Assembly: GCA_964476625.1 (NCBI GenBank)
Contig: CAYZBJ010000015.1
Location: 1-61,643, forward strand
Length of the DNA: 61,643 bases
Source: JAMLIN01 sp964476625
GTDB lineage: Bacteria > Pseudomonadota > Gammaproteobacteria > Burkholderiales > Burkholderiaceae_E
Direction: 5' to 3'
Positions within the stretch are counted from its first letter, which is position 1. Each line of letters starts with the position of its first letter. The translations under genes were made by a program, and so were the position numbers. Below the pieces are notes generated by a model. The model did not search any database and was not told where the DNA came from. It saw nothing but the letters and a program-made list of their open reading frames with translations. This document shows, piece by piece, positions 60,279 through 61,643 of the stretch.

Positions 60279-61643
60279 ATGAGCGAACGCATCGACAAAT
60301 TCGGCCTCGCCGTCGACCGTGCCCTGCACGACATGCTCGAGAACGAGGCCCTGCCCGGCTCGGGCGTCGCCTCCGACGCCTTCTGGCAAGGCTTCTCGGC
60401 GCTGGTCCACGATCTCGCGCCGAAGAACCGGGCCCTGCTCGCCAGGCGCGACGAACTCCAGCGCCAGATCGACCAATGGCACCTGCGCCGCAAGGGCGAG
60501 CCCATCGACCAGGCCGCCTACCAGGACTTCCTGCGCGAGATCGGCTACCTGCTGCCCGAGGGGCCCGACTTCGCCGTCGAGACCACCAACGTCGATCCCG
60601 AGATCGCATCGATTCCCGGCCCGCAGCTGGTGGTGCCGGTGATGAACGCGCGCTATGCGCTCAATGCCGCCAACGCCCGCTGGGGCAGCCTGTACGATGC
60701 GCTCTACGGCACCGATGCGATGGGCGACGCACCCAGCGCCGGCGGCTACGATCCGGCCCGTGGCGCGCGCGTCATCGCCTGGGCGCGCAATTTCCTCGAC
60801 CAGGCCGCGCCGCTCGCCAAAGGCAGCCATGCCGACGTCACCGGCTACTCGGTGGCCGGCGGCAAGCTGGTCGCGAAGACGAAGGACGGCGAGACCGGCC
60901 TGAAGGACCCGGCCGGCTTCGTCGGCCATCGCGGCGACGCTGCTGCGCCGACGGCGGTCCTGCTGCGCAACCGGCAACTCCATGCCGAGATCGTCATCGA
61001 CCGCCAGCACGACATCGGCGCGACCGATGCGGCGGGCGTCGCCGATGTGCTGCTCGAAGCGGCCATCACCACCATCATGGATTGCGAGGACTCGGTCGCC
61101 GCGGTCGACGGCGAGGACAAGGCACTCGTCTACCGCAACTGGCTCGGCCTGATGAAGGGCGACCTCGCCGAGGATGTCGCCAAGGGCGGCAGCCGCTTCA
61201 CCCGCCGCCTGAACCCGGATCGCGACTACACCGGCGCCGACGGCAAGCCACTGCAGCTGAAAGGCCGCTCGCTGATGCTGGTGCGCAATGTCGGCCACCT
61301 GATGACGACCCCGGCGGTACTCGATCGCGACGGCAAGGAGATCCCCGAAGGCCTGCTTGACGCGATGTGCACCACGCTGGTCGCCTGCCACGACCTGCGC
61401 AAGCAGGACGGCATCCGCAACTCGACGACCGGCTCGGTCTACGTGGTCAAGCCCAAGATGCATGGCCCCGAGGAGGTCGCGTTCGCCGACGAGACCTTCA
61501 CCCGGGTCGAGCAGGCCCTCGGCCTGCCGGCCGACACCGTCAAGATCGGCATCATGGACGAGGAGCGCCGCACCACGGTGAACCTCAAGGAATGCGTGCG
61601 CGCCGCCCGCCGGTGTTGATGAACATCACCCGCCGGCGGGCGG
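60279..61643 (+). CDS. glcB: Malate synthase G (3' truncated; terminal bases unreliable)
   Basis: Malate synthase G condenses glyoxylate and acetyl-CoA to malate. About 445 of an expected 720 or so residues are present: ALVHDLAPKNRALLARRDEL, YLLPEGPDFAVETTNVDPEI, VPVMNARYALNAANARWGSL, TIMDCEDSVAAVDGEDKA, and IGIMDEERRTTVNLKEC. The catalytic Asp lies beyond the window. The frame meets a TGA at 61617-61619, but the bases after about 61613 are the reverse complement of the expected continuation (antisense of A-R-R-R-V-M-F-I-N-T-G), so the stop is an artefact of a fold-back and the gene should continue. A typical ribosome site (AGGAG) precedes the ATG. Confidence 0.92.
61603..61643. repeat. Inverted repeat at the contig end (fold-back)
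   Basis: CCGCCCGCCGG (61603-61613) and its reverse complement (61633-61643) flank 19 bases. These 19 bases, read on the minus strand, encode the next residues of malate synthase G. The last 30 bases therefore look like a strand switch at the contig edge. Confidence 0.85.

Noticed and set aside
61617..61619. TGA stop of malate synthase G taken as a real truncation or pseudogene
   Set aside because: It lies in the inverted terminal sequence; the minus strand of the last bases carries the true continuation.

Overview
The window is a very GC-rich, gene-dense piece of a betaproteobacterial chromosome, most likely from the order Burkholderiales. The evidence is the gene content and order: a PhaM-type polyhydroxybutyrate granule protein, a dacC-dat-ybeD-lipB-lipA block, an argS-SPOR-dsbA block, and an rsmI/lpoA-yraN-diaA-dolP block. 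Two runs of exactly ten N (1105-1114 and 12893-12902) and a fold-back at the right edge mark it as a draft, possibly metagenomic, scaffold. I see no rRNA, tRNA, CRISPR array, prophage or intact insertion sequence.

Layout. 1-5274: aerobic phenylacetate catabolism (3' end of paaA, then paaB, paaC, paaD, paaE), a PaaR-like TetR regulator and 4-hydroxyphenylpyruvate dioxygenase. 5362-9514: an ankyrin-repeat lipoprotein, MetY, a small secreted protein and a CoA-binding protein. 9695-15453: PhaM, a FIST-domain protein, the heptose adenylyltransferase, a SPOR protein, BirA and a VanZ-like membrane protein. 15549-22286: a ferredoxin/hydrolase/two-paralogue operon, then DacC, D-amino acid transaminase, a DUF493 protein, LipB and LipA. 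22312-30290: a TonB receptor, a repeat-bearing intergenic stretch, a lipoprotein hydrolase-like protein, a GST, an LD-carboxypeptidase, a Yip1 protein, an SDR and a TlpA-like protein. 30373-42203: M48/LemA, the envelope cluster dolP-diaA-yraN-lpoA divergent from rsmI, RlpA, an SDR, DsbA, SPOR and ArgS. 42316-54460: an acyl-CoA synthetase, thioredoxin, a thioesterase, a cystathionine beta-lyase-like enzyme, a phosphatase, an MBL hydrolase, an MFS carrier, and an IclR regulator divergent from a carboxyltransferase/CoA-transferase operon. 54672-61643: a PAS/GAF/GGDEF protein, an SDR, a riboswitch-controlled RibH, a PPOX flavoprotein, a haloacid dehalogenase and malate synthase G.

The genes work together around catabolism of aromatic and organic acids (phenylacetate, tyrosine, probably 3-oxoadipate or a related acid, glyoxylate), envelope and peptidoglycan maintenance (DacC, LdcA, RlpA, three SPOR-domain proteins counting RlpA, LpoA-like, DolP) and cofactor metabolism (lipoate, biotin attachment, flavin). 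The clearest non-coding feature is an FMN riboswitch at 58488-58638 upstream of a stand-alone ribH. The most useful corrections for a later user are that paaC is probably intact (a 53-nt scaffold-joint artefact breaks its frame) and that the stop codon ending malate synthase G is an artefact of a fold-back at the contig end. I did not find a convincing new defence or mobile system. The least explained coding elements are the coupled paralogues at 16531-17507.
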